From Vitellaria paradoxa (taxonomy: Eukaryota; Streptophyta; Magnoliopsida; Ericales; Sapotaceae), in NCBI GenBank assembly GCA_019916065.1, contig CM034241.1, forward strand, positions 19,607,541-19,671,540: a stretch of 64,000 nucleotides of DNA, given 5' to 3'. The translations under genes and the position numbers were made by a program. The notes beneath the pieces were generated by a model. The model had not been told where the DNA came from and did no database searches. It worked only from the letters and a program-made list of their open reading frames with translations. Positions 24,977 to 36,859 of this stretch are shown here, one piece after another (positions within the stretch are counted from its first letter, which is position 1; each line of letters opens with the position of its first letter).

Positions 24977-26477
24977 TGATTGGACATCAATTGTTACATT
25001 TATACATTCAATTACACTTGTACACATCATAAAAAGATATAAAATCTATGTTTGTGCAGATTTCATCTCCATATCTCCAAAGTGGAATAGGTGTTGATTT
25101 CCATCACAAAAACAAGAAATTAAGCTACATTGAGGATGTTGAGAAGAAAGCATGCTGCACAACACATCAAAGGATTGAAGCTATTTCAGAAGAAGAAGAA
25201 AATTCAGTTGAAATCAATGCAAAGAGATCAGAATCACTATTCTGGAAAATTCTGCAGCAGAGGATCATATTCGAAATGATTTTACTGTATTCGAATACAA
25301 GCTTCTTCACAGCAACGAATTCCATGTGACCCCAACTTCCCCATGTGATGTAACCTGTAATCCAAGGAGGGCAAATCAGGAAAAAAAGATATAGGAGAGA
25401 GAAGAAGCCATCATGAGAAAAACATTCGGTTAGAGGAGAGAGAAAGGAGGAGAGAGAAGGAAGAAAGAATGGGAGTGAGACCCACGCGAGAAAAACAGAA
25501 AACATTTTGGGAAAGAAATTCAGATTTTGGGGAGAGAGTTTTGGAGAGTTTTTCATTGAGAGTTCATAGTTTTACATTGGAATTCCAATTCAGCATTAGA
25601 GTTTTTGAGATTTACACTTTGAATTCATTCCAATTTCTGTAATCAGATTTCAAGTCTAATCCATAAACTTTCAATTTCAGATTGCAATGTCTTCGAATCA
25701 GATTTTCATTTCTGTTTTCTTGTTTCAACAGCTCGGCTAAGTCTTCTTGGGCCAAGGCAAGGGTAATGCCCTTCCAATGAATCTCAAGTGGCCGAACTTC
25801 ATGGATTTACTTTGAGTTCTTATGGGTATCAAGCCAATTTGCAGCTGGGTGTATTAAACTCATTGATTCAAGACCGATTAATAACTTTGTATATCCATTG
25901 ATGAGTTCATAGGTGTTGCTTAACTTAGAACTCTCATGACATTGTTGTATGTGGGTTGCTAGAATTAGAACTCCTATTGTCCTTAAAATAGGTTATGCAC
26001 ATTGAGTGTTTAATCCATGGTTTGTTTCAATTGAAATTAATTTTCTCAAAAAAAATCAGTACAATTGATTTGGTAAATTTATAAGCTCTTGGCACTTGAA
26101 ATTCATTTGGATTGGTATTAAACTTGCCTTGCTCAACTTTTTTTATCACTTATCTTTTAGTTTAAATTCACTTTGCTTTTGGAAAGTTAGTTCAAAATCA
26201 TCACCAACCAAATCAGATTTTAATTTTCTTTTACAATTCTCTGTGAGTTGTGTTTTGCCAAATTAATCTCCATTAGAGTCATTCACTTCATTACTCCCTA
26301 GATCCCTGTGGAAATGACCTGGGACTTACCAGTTATTTTGTGCTTCAACCACACTTTGCACTTGGGGGAAAACTTGTCTTGATTTACCTCACTTAGCATT
26401 TCTTTAATTTGAATTTATAATCTGAATTTTCATTTGAACTTTTATCTTGGAGTGAGGTAATTAAACAAGAACAAGCA
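24977..26477 (+). repeat. X LTR 1
   Basis: This 1501-bp LTR starts TGATTGGACATC and ends GAACAAGCA. It is collinear with the LTR at 35002-36529 but carries many one- to three-base deletions and few substitutions. It is followed by CAATTTATGGCG, which is the spacer and first five bases of the tRNA-Asp primer site, after which the sequence jumps to the inverted arm. Confidence 0.87.
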
Positions 26478-26495
26478 CAATTTATGGCGATGAGG

Positions 26496-29388
26496 AATAA
26501 GGTAATAAAAGGGAAGGATAAGGAATTCAAAAACTGATTTGGAATACTGAAATAAACTTTCTTCCACCCTTCTCCAATTTCTTTTTTTTTTTTTTTTGAA
26601 ATTGACCTCAAGTGAATGTATTTCAAAAGTAAAACAGTTTCCACCTTTTGATTTTCTTTTTATCAACAATTTCCCTTAACAATTCCTTTTCCTCATTCCA
26701 TTCTTTTTTTTCTTCTCACTCCAAATCCCAAAATGTTGTTTATTTCTCTTCCTTAATATTTTCAGTGTATTCCAATCTGTTAGGGAAGGCTAAAGAGCAT
26801 TCATAATGGTTAAAGGTATGATGTGGTAAGAATAAAGAAGTATGAATGCTCTAATAAAGCTCAAACTTGGCCAAGGGTGATGTTCATCAAAGAAAGGCAT
26901 TCCAAGCTCAAATGTTAAGAAAAATGCCTAATATCATTTCTATGATTTCATTCCATTCAACCATAAAAGTTAAAAATCAGAAGTCTAGTTCCATTCATCC
27001 ATCACTCACAAACACCCAAAGCAAAATAGTATAAGTGGAGTTATTGAAGAAATTTGAAGTGCAAAAAGCTTGAGCTTTTGGAAAGCCCTTAGAGTAAATG
27101 AAGTCTCTCATGAACAAAGTTTAAGGCTCAAATATCTCACTTCAGGTTTTAAGTCACATATATCTGGAAATCCATAAAACACATTATCATTCATAAATTC
27201 ATCCTCAAGACAAATGTTAGATCAATAATCCTCAAACTAAATCCATTCACACACTTTCAACTTAAAAAACACATGGCAACCACAACAACTCTTAAAATTT
27301 CATACTTCAACTTAGCTCAACCAATTTATGCAAATGACATCACTAATTCCAAGAAAACAGAAATTTCATTCATTCCAAGTTGTAAGTTCAAAGTCATAGG
27401 TAGCAAAAGTAAAACAAAACAACTTAAACCTAAACAAAAGAAACAAACTGCAGGAACATTAATCCAATCCTATTGTTGACAAAACTATTTGAAATATTCT
27501 GAAGATTTGCTGTCAAAAATCTGGTTTCAAGGACAAAAGAGCTGGATCATGGCTGAAGTACTGAAATTAAGCATTTCTCCCTTCTTGACTCCATTCGAAT
27601 ATGCCTCACCATTCGAATAAGCTTCTGCTGCCCCTGTCTCAGCTCACTCACTTCCCTCATCAGTACTTCTTGATTTTTCTGGATTAATGTCAACTTCTTC
27701 TCTGTGCTCATGGGGGCTGCTTCAGTTGCCTCCTCCTCTGCTGGCTGCTGCTGGTTGTTCTCAACTGCAAGTGGAGCAGCCTTCTTCAATTGTCCTCGGC
27801 TTCGATTCATAGATATCTTGTCTATCAAAGGAGCAGCTTTCACAATGGCCATTCCTACCTCTTCCTCTATTCCCAAAAAGTGCTGAATATCTCTGTAATT
27901 AAACCTCCAAAGGCAGCCCAGCTGTGGATTCTGGTTTTCTACCACATGAGAAATAACCAAATGTGGTAAGGTAAATCCATGGGAATGCCTAACAACATCT
28001 TTCCCATAATCATGGCTTGTTCAAGAGTGATGGTTGACTTGTAAGCATGGGGCAAATAAAGAACAGACCAGCATGTGAAGGATATTACTTGGGAGTAATT
28101 CCTGACTGGACATCCTAGAAGTGGTCCATTGAGCTCGAGGGTTGGCTGTGAAGAGCCTAGCCAAATTGTCCTTATGCAATTGCTTCTCCCATTTTGCTTT
28201 TTGTTTAGGTGTGGATTGGGTATTCTTTCAACAGGCAAATGACCTATGAAAGAAATCTTCTCAGATTCAAACTAATTCTCTTCCCTCTAACCTTAGAGTT
28301 TATCTCAGGTCTCCATGAATCATACCCACTTCAGCATTTGAGAAAACTCTCTCACATATGGTACCACAGCCCTCCTACTGGTTGTAACCCAATGCACCAG
28401 CCCCTTTGCTCAAATAATTCTAACAATTCATAGGGGGTTCATTGTAATCCTCCAATTTAATTCCTCTTTCAGTCAACACAGCTCTCTTGCTGTAATTCTC
28501 ATCAAATTTCAGCTTTGAAGCTTTGTTGGAAAACCTCAAATTATCAAAGACCCTCATCAAACAGATCATGGTCAGATTGTGCTTCAGGTTCATCCTCAGA
28601 AACCTTTTCAGAGGTGTGGACCCTATCCTCAGGAGCAGAGGTGTGTCCTCAATCGGCACATTCTCAGGAACTCCAACAGAGTTTTTCTTTTCAACATTAG
28701 AGACATGATCATCATGTCTCTCACTCAAACTCTCATTGCCTATAGAATGGAATGATTCTGTTCTAGAGGAAGACTACGGTCTGATTTAGAAGATGACAGT
28801 TCATATGTTATGGGTTCCTGAACAACAAGTGAAGAACCTTACCATGTTGGCTCAAAATCCTCATGCTCCTTCTTTTAGCCTTACCTTTGTAAGCCATCTT
28901 CTTCATCCTCTTTGGTGGCATTTTGCTTCAGTTGATTCTCTACCCTTTATCAGAAATTCTCCAAAGCTGTAAACCCTAGCTTTTCAATCGCAGCTCTGTA
29001 TCTGAATCTTCCTTTCAATGTCAACTCAAAATCTCACTCAAATAATTCGAAAGTGAAAGACTGGAAGAAGATGTGGAATGGTGAAAGTTTTCAAGGTCGT
29101 GGGCACCAGGGCTCGTATTCGAATAGAACAGGACCTTAAATGGGGCCACTCACGGGTATATACAGGATTTAAAACCGACATCATATTCGAATACCCAGAC
29201 CCATATTCGAATACAGGTTATCAGCAATTTGCAATTCCAGTGTCCAGAAAACCAGAAATTCTTCCCCATTGCTTAAGAATACTCAAATTAAGTTTTGCCA
29301 ACAGCTAGGATTCGAAACTTATTTCAAAAAAATAACTAATTCAGAAGAAGTTTTGCAATTTTTCCAAATTTTCAAAAAAAAAAAAAAA
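26496..29388 (-). repeat. Left arm of a 2.9-kb inverted repeat (X 3' region, antisense)
   Basis: The arm is the reverse complement of 30295-33232 over its whole length. Landmarks pair in mirror order: the A-rich tract at 26581-26597 with 33129-33144, the ORF3 end at 27567 with 32144, the ORF3 start at 28921 with 30767, and the oligo-A at 29374-29388 with the oligo-T at 30295-30312. The copies differ by scattered substitutions and small deletions, mostly in this arm. Both outer ends fall at TTATT/AATAA. Confidence 0.9.
27567..28921 (-). pseudogene. X ORF3 (putative plant transposon protein domain), antisense copy, broken
   Basis: The start codon is at 28921-28919 with a basic N-terminus (MPPKRMKKM), as in the right-arm copy. 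Pieces in different frames then give an acidic Ser/Glu-rich section, the core with ERGIKLEDYNEPP and LPHAYKSTITLEQAM, and a Glu/Gln-rich C-terminal coiled-coil-like tail with EKKLTLIQKNQEVLM. Frame breaks occur near 28838, 28440, 28130 and 27950. It resembles ORFs found after pol in Athila-type elements that databases call 'putative plant transposon protein'; the function is not known. See the plus copy at 30767-32144. Confidence 0.65.
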
Positions 29389-30294
29389 TTTTCAAATTTT
29401 CAACATATGCAAACTCAAACTGACATAAGCATGATCTAATTCAATTCAAGCAATTCCAAATCATATTCAAAACATTCTGATCATATCCAATCACCCAATT
29501 CAGCAAATTTCAGTAAAAACTATCAAATCCACAACTCAGATTGTGTCCCCCCCAACTAAAAACAAGCATTGTCCTCAATTGCACCAACAAAGTCAATCAA
29601 TTTGGAATAAAGTGCAAAGGAAAAGAGGGGACCTGCTGAGTTTAAGGTTAACATGTTTGAGTGATGTAGACCAGCTGAAACTCCAAGGTATTACCAAAAC
29701 GTTGCTCCCCCCAACTTGTTCAATGCAATATTCTCAAAGAATAATGCAAATCAGTAGAACCAAAACAATACAAAATGGGTTGAGTGTAATTAAAGAACAG
29801 TGAGGTTTGCCAAGCATCACAAACAACCAAGATGCAGGAAATCAGTAAGTAGGCAAGATGGGGTGCTGTTCACAGATGAATTTTGTGCTAAGATGGCCTA
29901 TTCAAATGACTGTTCAGCTATTCGAATGAAATGAGTTTCTCATCTGATTTGGACTTAATAGCAGTACCAGATTTGATCAGTTTTGTTGCACCTGCTGATG
30001 TGACTTGATCCTTAATGAAGCTTGCTCAATTGAAATCCTATGGCTTGCATTCTGAAACACTTTGAAGCATGTGCTACCGCACTTTGGTTAATGCATTATA
30101 CTCCCAAAACAAATTAAGCAAATGCATTTATTCCATTTGACTCTCAAGTAGGTCCACCACAAGTGATGTTGCTACCTCAAATAGCACATGTCAGTTCCAC
30201 CTTTGAAAATTCAAATATCAGTAAAACCAAAGCAGAAATTCTCAATTCTTCATGAAACTTGCTGAAACCAATGTGTTAAAACTTGCAACTGAAA
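29389..30294 (-). repeat. Loop of the inverted repeat: X post-pol segment, antisense
   Basis: Present once. The complement of 29707-30294 matches 42910-43499, the segment after pol in the second X copy. The remainder (29389-29706) continues the element beyond the point where that copy is deleted. It includes a short hairpin and purine tract (complement of 29547-29582) like that of Y at 47555-47588. Confidence 0.85.
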
Positions 30295-33232
30295 TTTTTT
30301 TTTTTTTTTTTTGAAAAATTTGGAAAAATTGCAAAACTTCTTCTTGAATTAGTTATTTTTTTTTAATAAGTTTCGAATCCTAGCTGTTGGCAAAACTTAA
30401 TTTGAGTATTCTTAAGCAATGGGGAAGAATTTCTGGTTTTCTGGACACTGGAATTGCAAATTGCTGATAACCTGTATTCGAATATGGGTCTGGGTATTCG
30501 AATATGATGTCGGTTTTAAATCCTGTATATACCCGTGAGTGGCCCCATTTAAGGTCCTGTTCTATTCGAATACGAGCCCTGGTGCCCCGACCTTGAAACT
30601 TTCACCATTCCACATCTTCTTCCAGTCTTTCACTTTCGGATTATCTGAGTGAGATTTTGAGTTGACATTGAAAGGAAAATTCAGATACAGAGCTGCGATT
30701 GAAGAAGCTAGGGTTTACAGCTTTGGAGAATTTCTTATAAAGGGTAGAGAATCAACTGAAGCAAAATGCCACCAAAGAGGATGAAGAAGATGGCTTACAA
30801 AGGTAAGGCTAAAAGAAGGAGCATGAGGATTTTGAGGCCAACATGGTAAGGGTTCTTCACTTGTTGTTCAGGAACCCATAACATATGAACTGTCATCTTC
30901 TAAATCAGACCGTAGGTCTTCCTCTAGAACAGAATCATTCCATTCTGTAGGCAATGAGAGTTTGAGTGAGAGACATGATGATCATGTCTCTAATGTTGAA
31001 AAGGAAAACTCTGTTGGAGTTCCTGAGAATGTGCCGATTGAGGAACACACCTCTGCTTCTGAGGATGAGGTCCACACCTCTGAAAAGGTTCCTGAGGATG
31101 AACCTGAAGCACAATCTGACCATGATCTGTTTGATGAGGGTTCTTTGATAATTTGAGGTTTTCCAACAAAGCTTCAAAGCTGAAATTTGATGAGAATTAC
31201 AGCAAGAGAGCTGTGTGACTGAAAGAGGAATTAAATTGGAGGATTACAATGAACCACCCTATGAATTGTTAGAATTATTTGAGCAAAGGGGCTGGGTGCA
31301 TTGGGTTACAACCAGTAGGAGGGCTGTGGTACCATATGTGAGAGAGTTTTACTCAAATGCTGAAGTGGGTATGATTCATGGGAGACCTGAGATAAACTCT
31401 AAGGTTAGAGGGAAGAGAATTAGTTTGAATCTTGAGAAGATTTCTTTCATAGGTCATTTGCCTGTTGAAAGAATACCCGAATCCACACCTAAACAAAAAG
31501 CAAAATGGGAGAAGCAATTGCATAAGGACAATTTGGCTAGGCTCTTCACAGCCAACCCTTGAGCTCAATTGACCACTTCTAGGATGTCCAAGTCAGGAAT
31601 TACTCCCAAAAGTAATATCCTTCACATGCTGGTCTGTTCTTTATTTCTGCCCCATGCTTACAAGTTAACCATCACTCTTGAACAAGCCATGATTATGGGA
31701 AAGATGTTGTTAGGCATTCCCATGGATTTACCTTACCACATTTGGTTGGTTATTTCTCATGTGGTAGAGAAACCAGAATCCACTGCTGGGCTGCCTTTTG
31801 GAGGTTTAATTACAGAGATAATTCAGCACTTTTTGGGAATAGAGGAAGAGGTAGGAATGGCCATTGTGAAAGCTGCTCCTTTGATAGACAAGATATCTAT
31901 GAATCGAAGTCGAGGACAATTGAAGAAGGCTGCTCCACCTGCAGTTGAGAACAACCAGCAGCAGCCAGCAGAGGAGGAGGCAACTGAAGCAGCCCCCATG
32001 AGCACAGAGGAGAAGTTGACATTAATCCAGAAAAATCAAGAAGTCCTGATGAGGGAAGTGAGTGAGCTGAGACAGGGGCAGCAGAAGCTTATTCGAATGG
32101 TGGAAAGCATATTCGAATGGAGTCAAGAAGGGAGAAATGCTTAATTTCAGTACTTCAGCCATGATCCAGACTCTTTTGTCCTTGAAACCAGATTTTTGAC
32201 AGCAAATCTTCAGAATATTTCAAATATGTTTTGTCAACAATAGGATTTGGATTAATGTTCCTGCTGTTTGTTTCTTTTGATTAGGTTTAAGTTGTTTTGT
32301 TTTACTTTTGCTACCTATGACTTTGAACTTACAACTTGGAATGAATGAAATTTCTGTTTTCTTGGAATTAGTGATGTCATTTGCATAAATTGGATTGAGC
32401 TAAGTTGAAGTATGAAATTTTAAGAGTTGTTGTGGTTGCCATGTGTTTTTTTAAGTTGAAAAGTGTGTGAATGGATTTAGTTTGAGGATTGTTGATCTAA
32501 CATTTGTCTTGAGGAATGAATTTATGAATGAATAATGTGTTTTATGGATTTCCAGATATAGTGGAGACTTAAAACCTGAAGTGAGATATTTGAGCCTTAA
32601 ACTTTGTTCATGAGAGACTTCATTTACTCTAAGGGCTTTCCAAAAGCTCAAGCTTTTTGCACTTCAAATTTCTTCAATAACTCCACTTATACTATTTTGC
32701 TTTGGGTGTTTGTGAAGTGATGGATGAATGGAACTAGACTTCTGATTTTTAACTTTTATGGTTGAATGGAATGAAATCATAGAAATGATATTAGGCATTT
32801 TTCTTAACATTTGAGCTTGGAATGCCTTTCTTTGATGAACATCACCCTTGGAGCCAAGTTTGAGCTTTATTAGAGCATTCATACTTCTTTATTCTTACCA
32901 CATCATACCTTTAACCATTATGAATGCTCTTTAGCCTTCCCTAACAGATTGGAATACACTGAAAATATTAAGGAAGAGAAATAAACAACATTTTGGGATT
33001 TGGAGGTGAGAAGAAAAAAAATGAATGGAATGAGGAAAAAGGAATTGTTAAGGGAAATTGTTGATAAAAAGAAAATCAAAAAGGTGGAAACTGTTTTACT
33101 TTTGAAATACATTCACTTGAGGTCAATTTCAAAAAAAAAAAAAAAAGAAATTGGAGAAGGGTGGAAGAAAGTTTATTTCAGTGTTCCAAATCAGTTTTTG
33201 AATTCCTTATCCTTCCCTTTTATTACCTTATT
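30295..33232 (+). repeat. Right arm of the 2.9-kb inverted repeat (X 3' region, sense)
   Basis: Mirrors 26496-29388. It begins in an 18-base oligo-T run. On the complement of this run reads the oligo-A found after pol in the second X copy (42891-42909); on the plus strand it equals the T-run that begins the ORF3 leader. The arm then runs through ORF3 and its 3' UTR and continues past the arm end, still in sense, to the polypurine tract and LTR stub. Confidence 0.9.
30767..32144 (+). pseudogene. X ORF3 (putative plant transposon protein domain), sense copy, broken
   Basis: ATG at 30767 opens a basic N-terminus (MPPKRMKKMAYKGKAKRR) that hits a stop after 27 codons. The next frame (30842-31156) is acidic and Ser-rich, with DEVHTSEKVPEDEPEAQSD. 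The third segment (31215-31562) holds ERGIKLEDYNEPP, the RGW and VREFYSNAEV motifs and VRGKRISLNL. After one stop the same frame continues at 31569-32144 with LPHAYKLTITLEQAM and a C-terminal Gln/Glu-rich part likely to form a coiled coil. Motif order matches the PF20167-type 'putative plant transposon protein' domain (recognised from memory). It lies downstream of pol in the element. Its role is unknown; an envelope-like role has been proposed for third ORFs of Athila elements, but I see no clear membrane segment. Confidence 0.68.
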
Positions 33233-33845
33233 AAACCTCATGGCTCCATTACAACCCATTGCAAGTCCTAATTGATCTTTGAAAGAATTTTCATTCAATT
33301 GTGAAATTTAGGAATTAGGGAATCATGGTGAAAATTCTGAAATTACCTTGCTACATCATTCCTTCATGGAGTTATGCCAAGTCTAATTCTTTTTTTTGAA
33401 TACATCGTTTTTGACTTGTTGATGCCACCTTCTAGAATTTGATGAACATTTACTCTTAATAAGGGGCATCTTAAGTGAAACCTTGTGTGCTCTATTTTCT
33501 TTGGAGTGATTCCAAGGTGAGATTTGAAGTCAAAACTTGGGAATGAAATGGAATGCAAAGTTCAGAATTAAATGAAATTCTAAAGATGTATGTTAAGATT
33601 GATAGAGCTAAAAGCTGTTATTCATTCACATTCATTTCACACATTTGGCAAGTTTCACATTTCTTATAAAATTTTAAACTTTAAACTTTGCTTATGATAA
33701 TTTTTGCTCATGGTGTTGACTAATTCCATATGAATAGCTGAAATATCATTCGAATTGAAATGAAATTAATGCTTTTGGATTTCTCTCCTATTTCTTCTAT
33801 TAGAAGCATTACTAGGGACTAGTAATGTTGTAGTTGGGAGGTGTG
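33233..33845 (+). other. X 3' UTR and polypurine tract
   Basis: Single-copy sequence from the arm end to the LTR stub. It ends with TAGGGACTAGTAATG, then GTAGTTGGGAGGTG (about 33830-33843), the purine tract directly before TGATTGG. The same TAGGGACTAGCAA phrase occurs before the tract of Y and W. Confidence 0.75.
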
Positions 33846-33902
33846 TGATTGGACATCAATTGTTACATATTTATACATTCAATTACACTTGTACACATCA
33901 TA
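33846..33902 (+). repeat. 57-bp stub of an X 3' LTR
   Basis: Matches the first bases of the X LTRs (TGATTGGACATCAATTG...). It stops in ACATCATA and is fused to antisense Y-like sequence at 33904. The remaining roughly 1.45 kb of this LTR is missing. Confidence 0.85.
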
Positions 33903-33903
33903 G

Positions 33904-35001
33904 TGTATAGTTTTCTTCTTTGGCTGGGCTTCAACTTTCTGTGGTCGGGACCATCAAAGAGAGGGTCCAGACCACAGTGTATAGGTTTCTTCAATGTTTG
34001 CTCCTCCATCTAAGCCAACTCTTGGGGAAGCTTGAACCATTGTTGACACGCTTTGTTCTCTTTTGTTTCCTTCCTCCTTGGAGTTGTCAAAATCACTGTC
34101 TTCTTCGTTGAATTCACCATTTTCCCTGCAATTGACAAAATGGCTTACGTAAGTGATAAAATAGTGATAAATCATGAGGAAAACGTAGTAAAACATGTAA
34201 ATGAGTGTGCAAAAGTGTCGTTTGTAATTACACTTTTCGAGTGTAATCAAACCCTCCAACTTGAGCCTTGCTAGTCCCTAGCAGTGCAGTTTGTTGGAAT
34301 GTAAAGCAAATATTATCTTTTCGTTGGAAACACGGCTACACTTAGCTACGTGTAGCAAGCCCTTTAAACCCCTAGGTTCCCCCTAGTGGACGAGTAAGGT
34401 CTCATGAAGGTTTGCAGTGAATCTACCTACAAAATTCTATAACTAGTTCCATGAATAGTAGTTGTCTTTCAAACAAATCTTGGTTCATCCTCAATGGAGA
34501 ATTAGTTACAAAACTCAAAAATTGCATAAAACATCCCAATGCAAGTTAAACTCACCCAATTCTCAACCATTTTAATTCAAATGTATCAATTCATGTCATT
34601 CATTCAAAATAGCTATCAAGTAAATGAAAAGATTGTGGCCTTGACTTCAAATCTCACCAAGTTGTCCACTCACAAATGAAATCACTCGAGAAGGGTTACT
34701 CTCAAGGTTCATGCAAGAATGCAATATCAAATAAGTGCAATGAACCCAAATGAAGAAGTGACTGAAAGAATTAAGGTGTAGAGTGTTACTTAGCCTCATG
34801 AATGGAATGTATTAATGCATAAACAAGAAAACTACTATCAACCACATAAAATAGATCAATGCTCTTATAAGTGCCTTTCACCTAAAGTCCATTAGGTCTT
34901 TACTAGGTTGTAGCTTGGCCATGGGGTATAGGTTAGACAAACAAAAGATAGGGGCATCCAAGTGCATATCTAAGGATAAAAATGATAGTGCAGTAACATA
35001 C
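33904..35001 (-). mobile_element. Element U: antisense 3' end of a Y/W-type element
   Basis: On the minus strand, 35001-34250 is the 3' UTR (with the TTGGAAACACGGCTACAC-type segment also seen at 3001-3020 in W). A purine tract follows (complement of 34250-34262), then the first 346 bp of an LTR (34249-33904) starting TGATTACACTCG and including the GGTCCGGACC-like dyad near 33939-33978. The LTR is cut where it meets the X stub. It is closer to W and Z than to Y. Confidence 0.8.
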
Positions 35002-36529
35002 TGATTGGACATCAATTGTTACATATTTATACATTCAAATTACACTTGCACACATCATAAAAAGACAAAATCTATGTTTTGTGCAGATTTCATCTCCATA
35101 TCTCCAAAGTGGAATATGTGTTGATTTCCATCACAAAAACAAGAAATTAAGCTACATTGAGGATGTTGAGAAGAAAGCTTGCTGCACAACACATCAAAGG
35201 ATTGAAGCTATTTCAGAAGAAGAAGAAAATTCAGTTGAAATCAATGCAAAGAGATCAGAATCACTATTCTGGAAATTTCTGCAACAGGAGATCATATTCG
35301 AATATGGTTTTACTGTATTCGAATATAAGCTTCTTCACAGCAACGAATTCCATGTGACCCCAACTTCCCCATGTGATGTAACCTGCAATCCAAGGAGGGC
35401 AAATCAGGAAAAAAAAGATATAGGAGAGAGAAGAAGCCATCATGAGAAAAACATTCGGTTAGAGGAGAGAGAAAAGGAGGAGAGAGAAGGAAGAAAGAAT
35501 GGGAGTGAGACCCACGCGAAAAAAAAAACAGAAAACATTTTTTGGGAAAGAAATTCAGATTTTGGGGAGAGAGTTTTGGAGAGTTTTTCATTGAGAGTTC
35601 ATAGTTTTACATTGGAATTCCAATTCAGCATTAGAGTTTTTGAGATTTGCACTTTGAATTCATTCCAATTTCTGTAATCAGATTTTCAAGTCTAAATCCA
35701 TTAAACTTTCAATTTCAGATTGCAATGTCTTCGAATCAGATTTTCATTTCTGTTTTTCTTCTTTTCAACATGCTCGGCTAAGTCTTCTTGGGCCAAGGCA
35801 AGGGTAATGCCCTTCCAATGAATCTCAAGTGGCCGAACTTCATGGATTTACTTTGAGTTCTTATGGGTATCAAGTCAATTTGCAGCTGGGTGTATTAGAA
35901 CTCATTGATTCAAGACCCGATTAATCCAACTTTGTATATCCTATTGATGAGTTCATAGGTGTTGCTTAACTTAGAACTCTCATGACATTGTTGTATGTGG
36001 GTTGCTAGAATTAGAACTCCTATTGTCCTTAAAATAGGTTATGCACATTGAGTGTTTAATCCATGGTTTGTTTCAATTGAAATTAATTTTCTCAAAAAAA
36101 TCAGTACAAATTGATTTGGTAAATTTATAAGCTCTTGGCACTTGAAATTCATTTGGATTGGTATTAAACTTGCCTTGCTCAACTTTTTTTATCACTTAAT
36201 CTTTTAGTTTAAATTCACTTTGCTTTTGGAAAGTTAGTTCAAAATCATCAACCAACCAAATCAGATTTTAATTTTCTATTTTACAATTCTCTGTGAGTTG
36301 TGTTTTGCCAAATTAATCTCCATTAGAGTCATTCACTTCATTACTCCCTAGATCCCTGTGGAAATGACCTGGGACTTACCAGTTATTTTGTGCTTCAACC
36401 ACACCTTGCACTTGGGGGAAAACTTGTCTTGATTTACCTCACTTAGCATTTTCTTTAAATTTGAATTTATAATCTGAATTTTAATTTGAACTTTTATCTT
36501 GGAGTGAGGTAATTAAACAAGAACAAGCA
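35002..36529 (+). repeat. X LTR 2 (5' LTR of the gag-pol copy)
   Basis: This 1528-bp LTR starts TGATTGGAC and ends GAACAAGCA, followed by CAATTTA and the primer site. Two ATTCGAAT palindromes lie at 35296 and 35317. An oligopurine stretch of AGAGAGAAAAGGAGG type is at about 35460-35500. The 5-bp left flank (CATAC) has no partner, so this LTR's own insertion site can no longer be defined. Confidence 0.87.
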
Positions 36530-36536
36530 CAATTTA

Positions 36537-36554
36537 TGGCGCCGTTGCCGGGGA
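36537..36554 (+). other. Primer binding site, tRNA-Asp type
   Basis: TGGCGCCGTTGCCGGGGA, seven bases after the LTR, is complementary to the 3' end of plant tRNA-Asp(GUC). This is the usual primer of Athila-type elements, and minus-strand cDNA synthesis starts here. Confidence 0.9.
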
Positions 36555-36859
36555 TCTTTGAGAAGCAATGGTGTTTTGAGCCTTTGGAGCATTAACTGGC
36601 AGTACATCTCACCACCATTTTCAACAACAGAGCTGCTTAACTTGTTGAGTAACTTTGTTTCATCTCTATTTCTATTTCTTTTATAGTTTTAGTTGTTAGT
36701 TTAGTTTTAGAACTGCTTGCATCTGAATCCTGAATTTCTGATTTGAATCTATTTCATCTGATATTCGAATACGGCTGCATTTCTCTGCTGAGAGCTGTAG
36801 TTGCAATTCTCTGTGAATCAGTAGATGAAATTGTGAAGTTAGGAGTTTAGATTGGAGTT

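Noticed and set aside
25167..25556. Minus-strand frame of 129 codons in X LTR 1
   Set aside because: Antisense shadow in an LTR; the corresponding frame in LTR 2 (35310-35591) differs in length because of indels.
30295..33232. Interpretation as two independent ORF3-bearing elements in opposite orientation
   Set aside because: Both arms are matched base for base up to shared breakpoints and are joined through homopolymer tracts, which two independent insertions would not give.
35081..35677. 198-codon plus-strand frame in X LTR 2
   Set aside because: Lies in LTR sequence and is broken in LTR 1; charged composition reflects purine-rich DNA. A coding role cannot be excluded but has no support.
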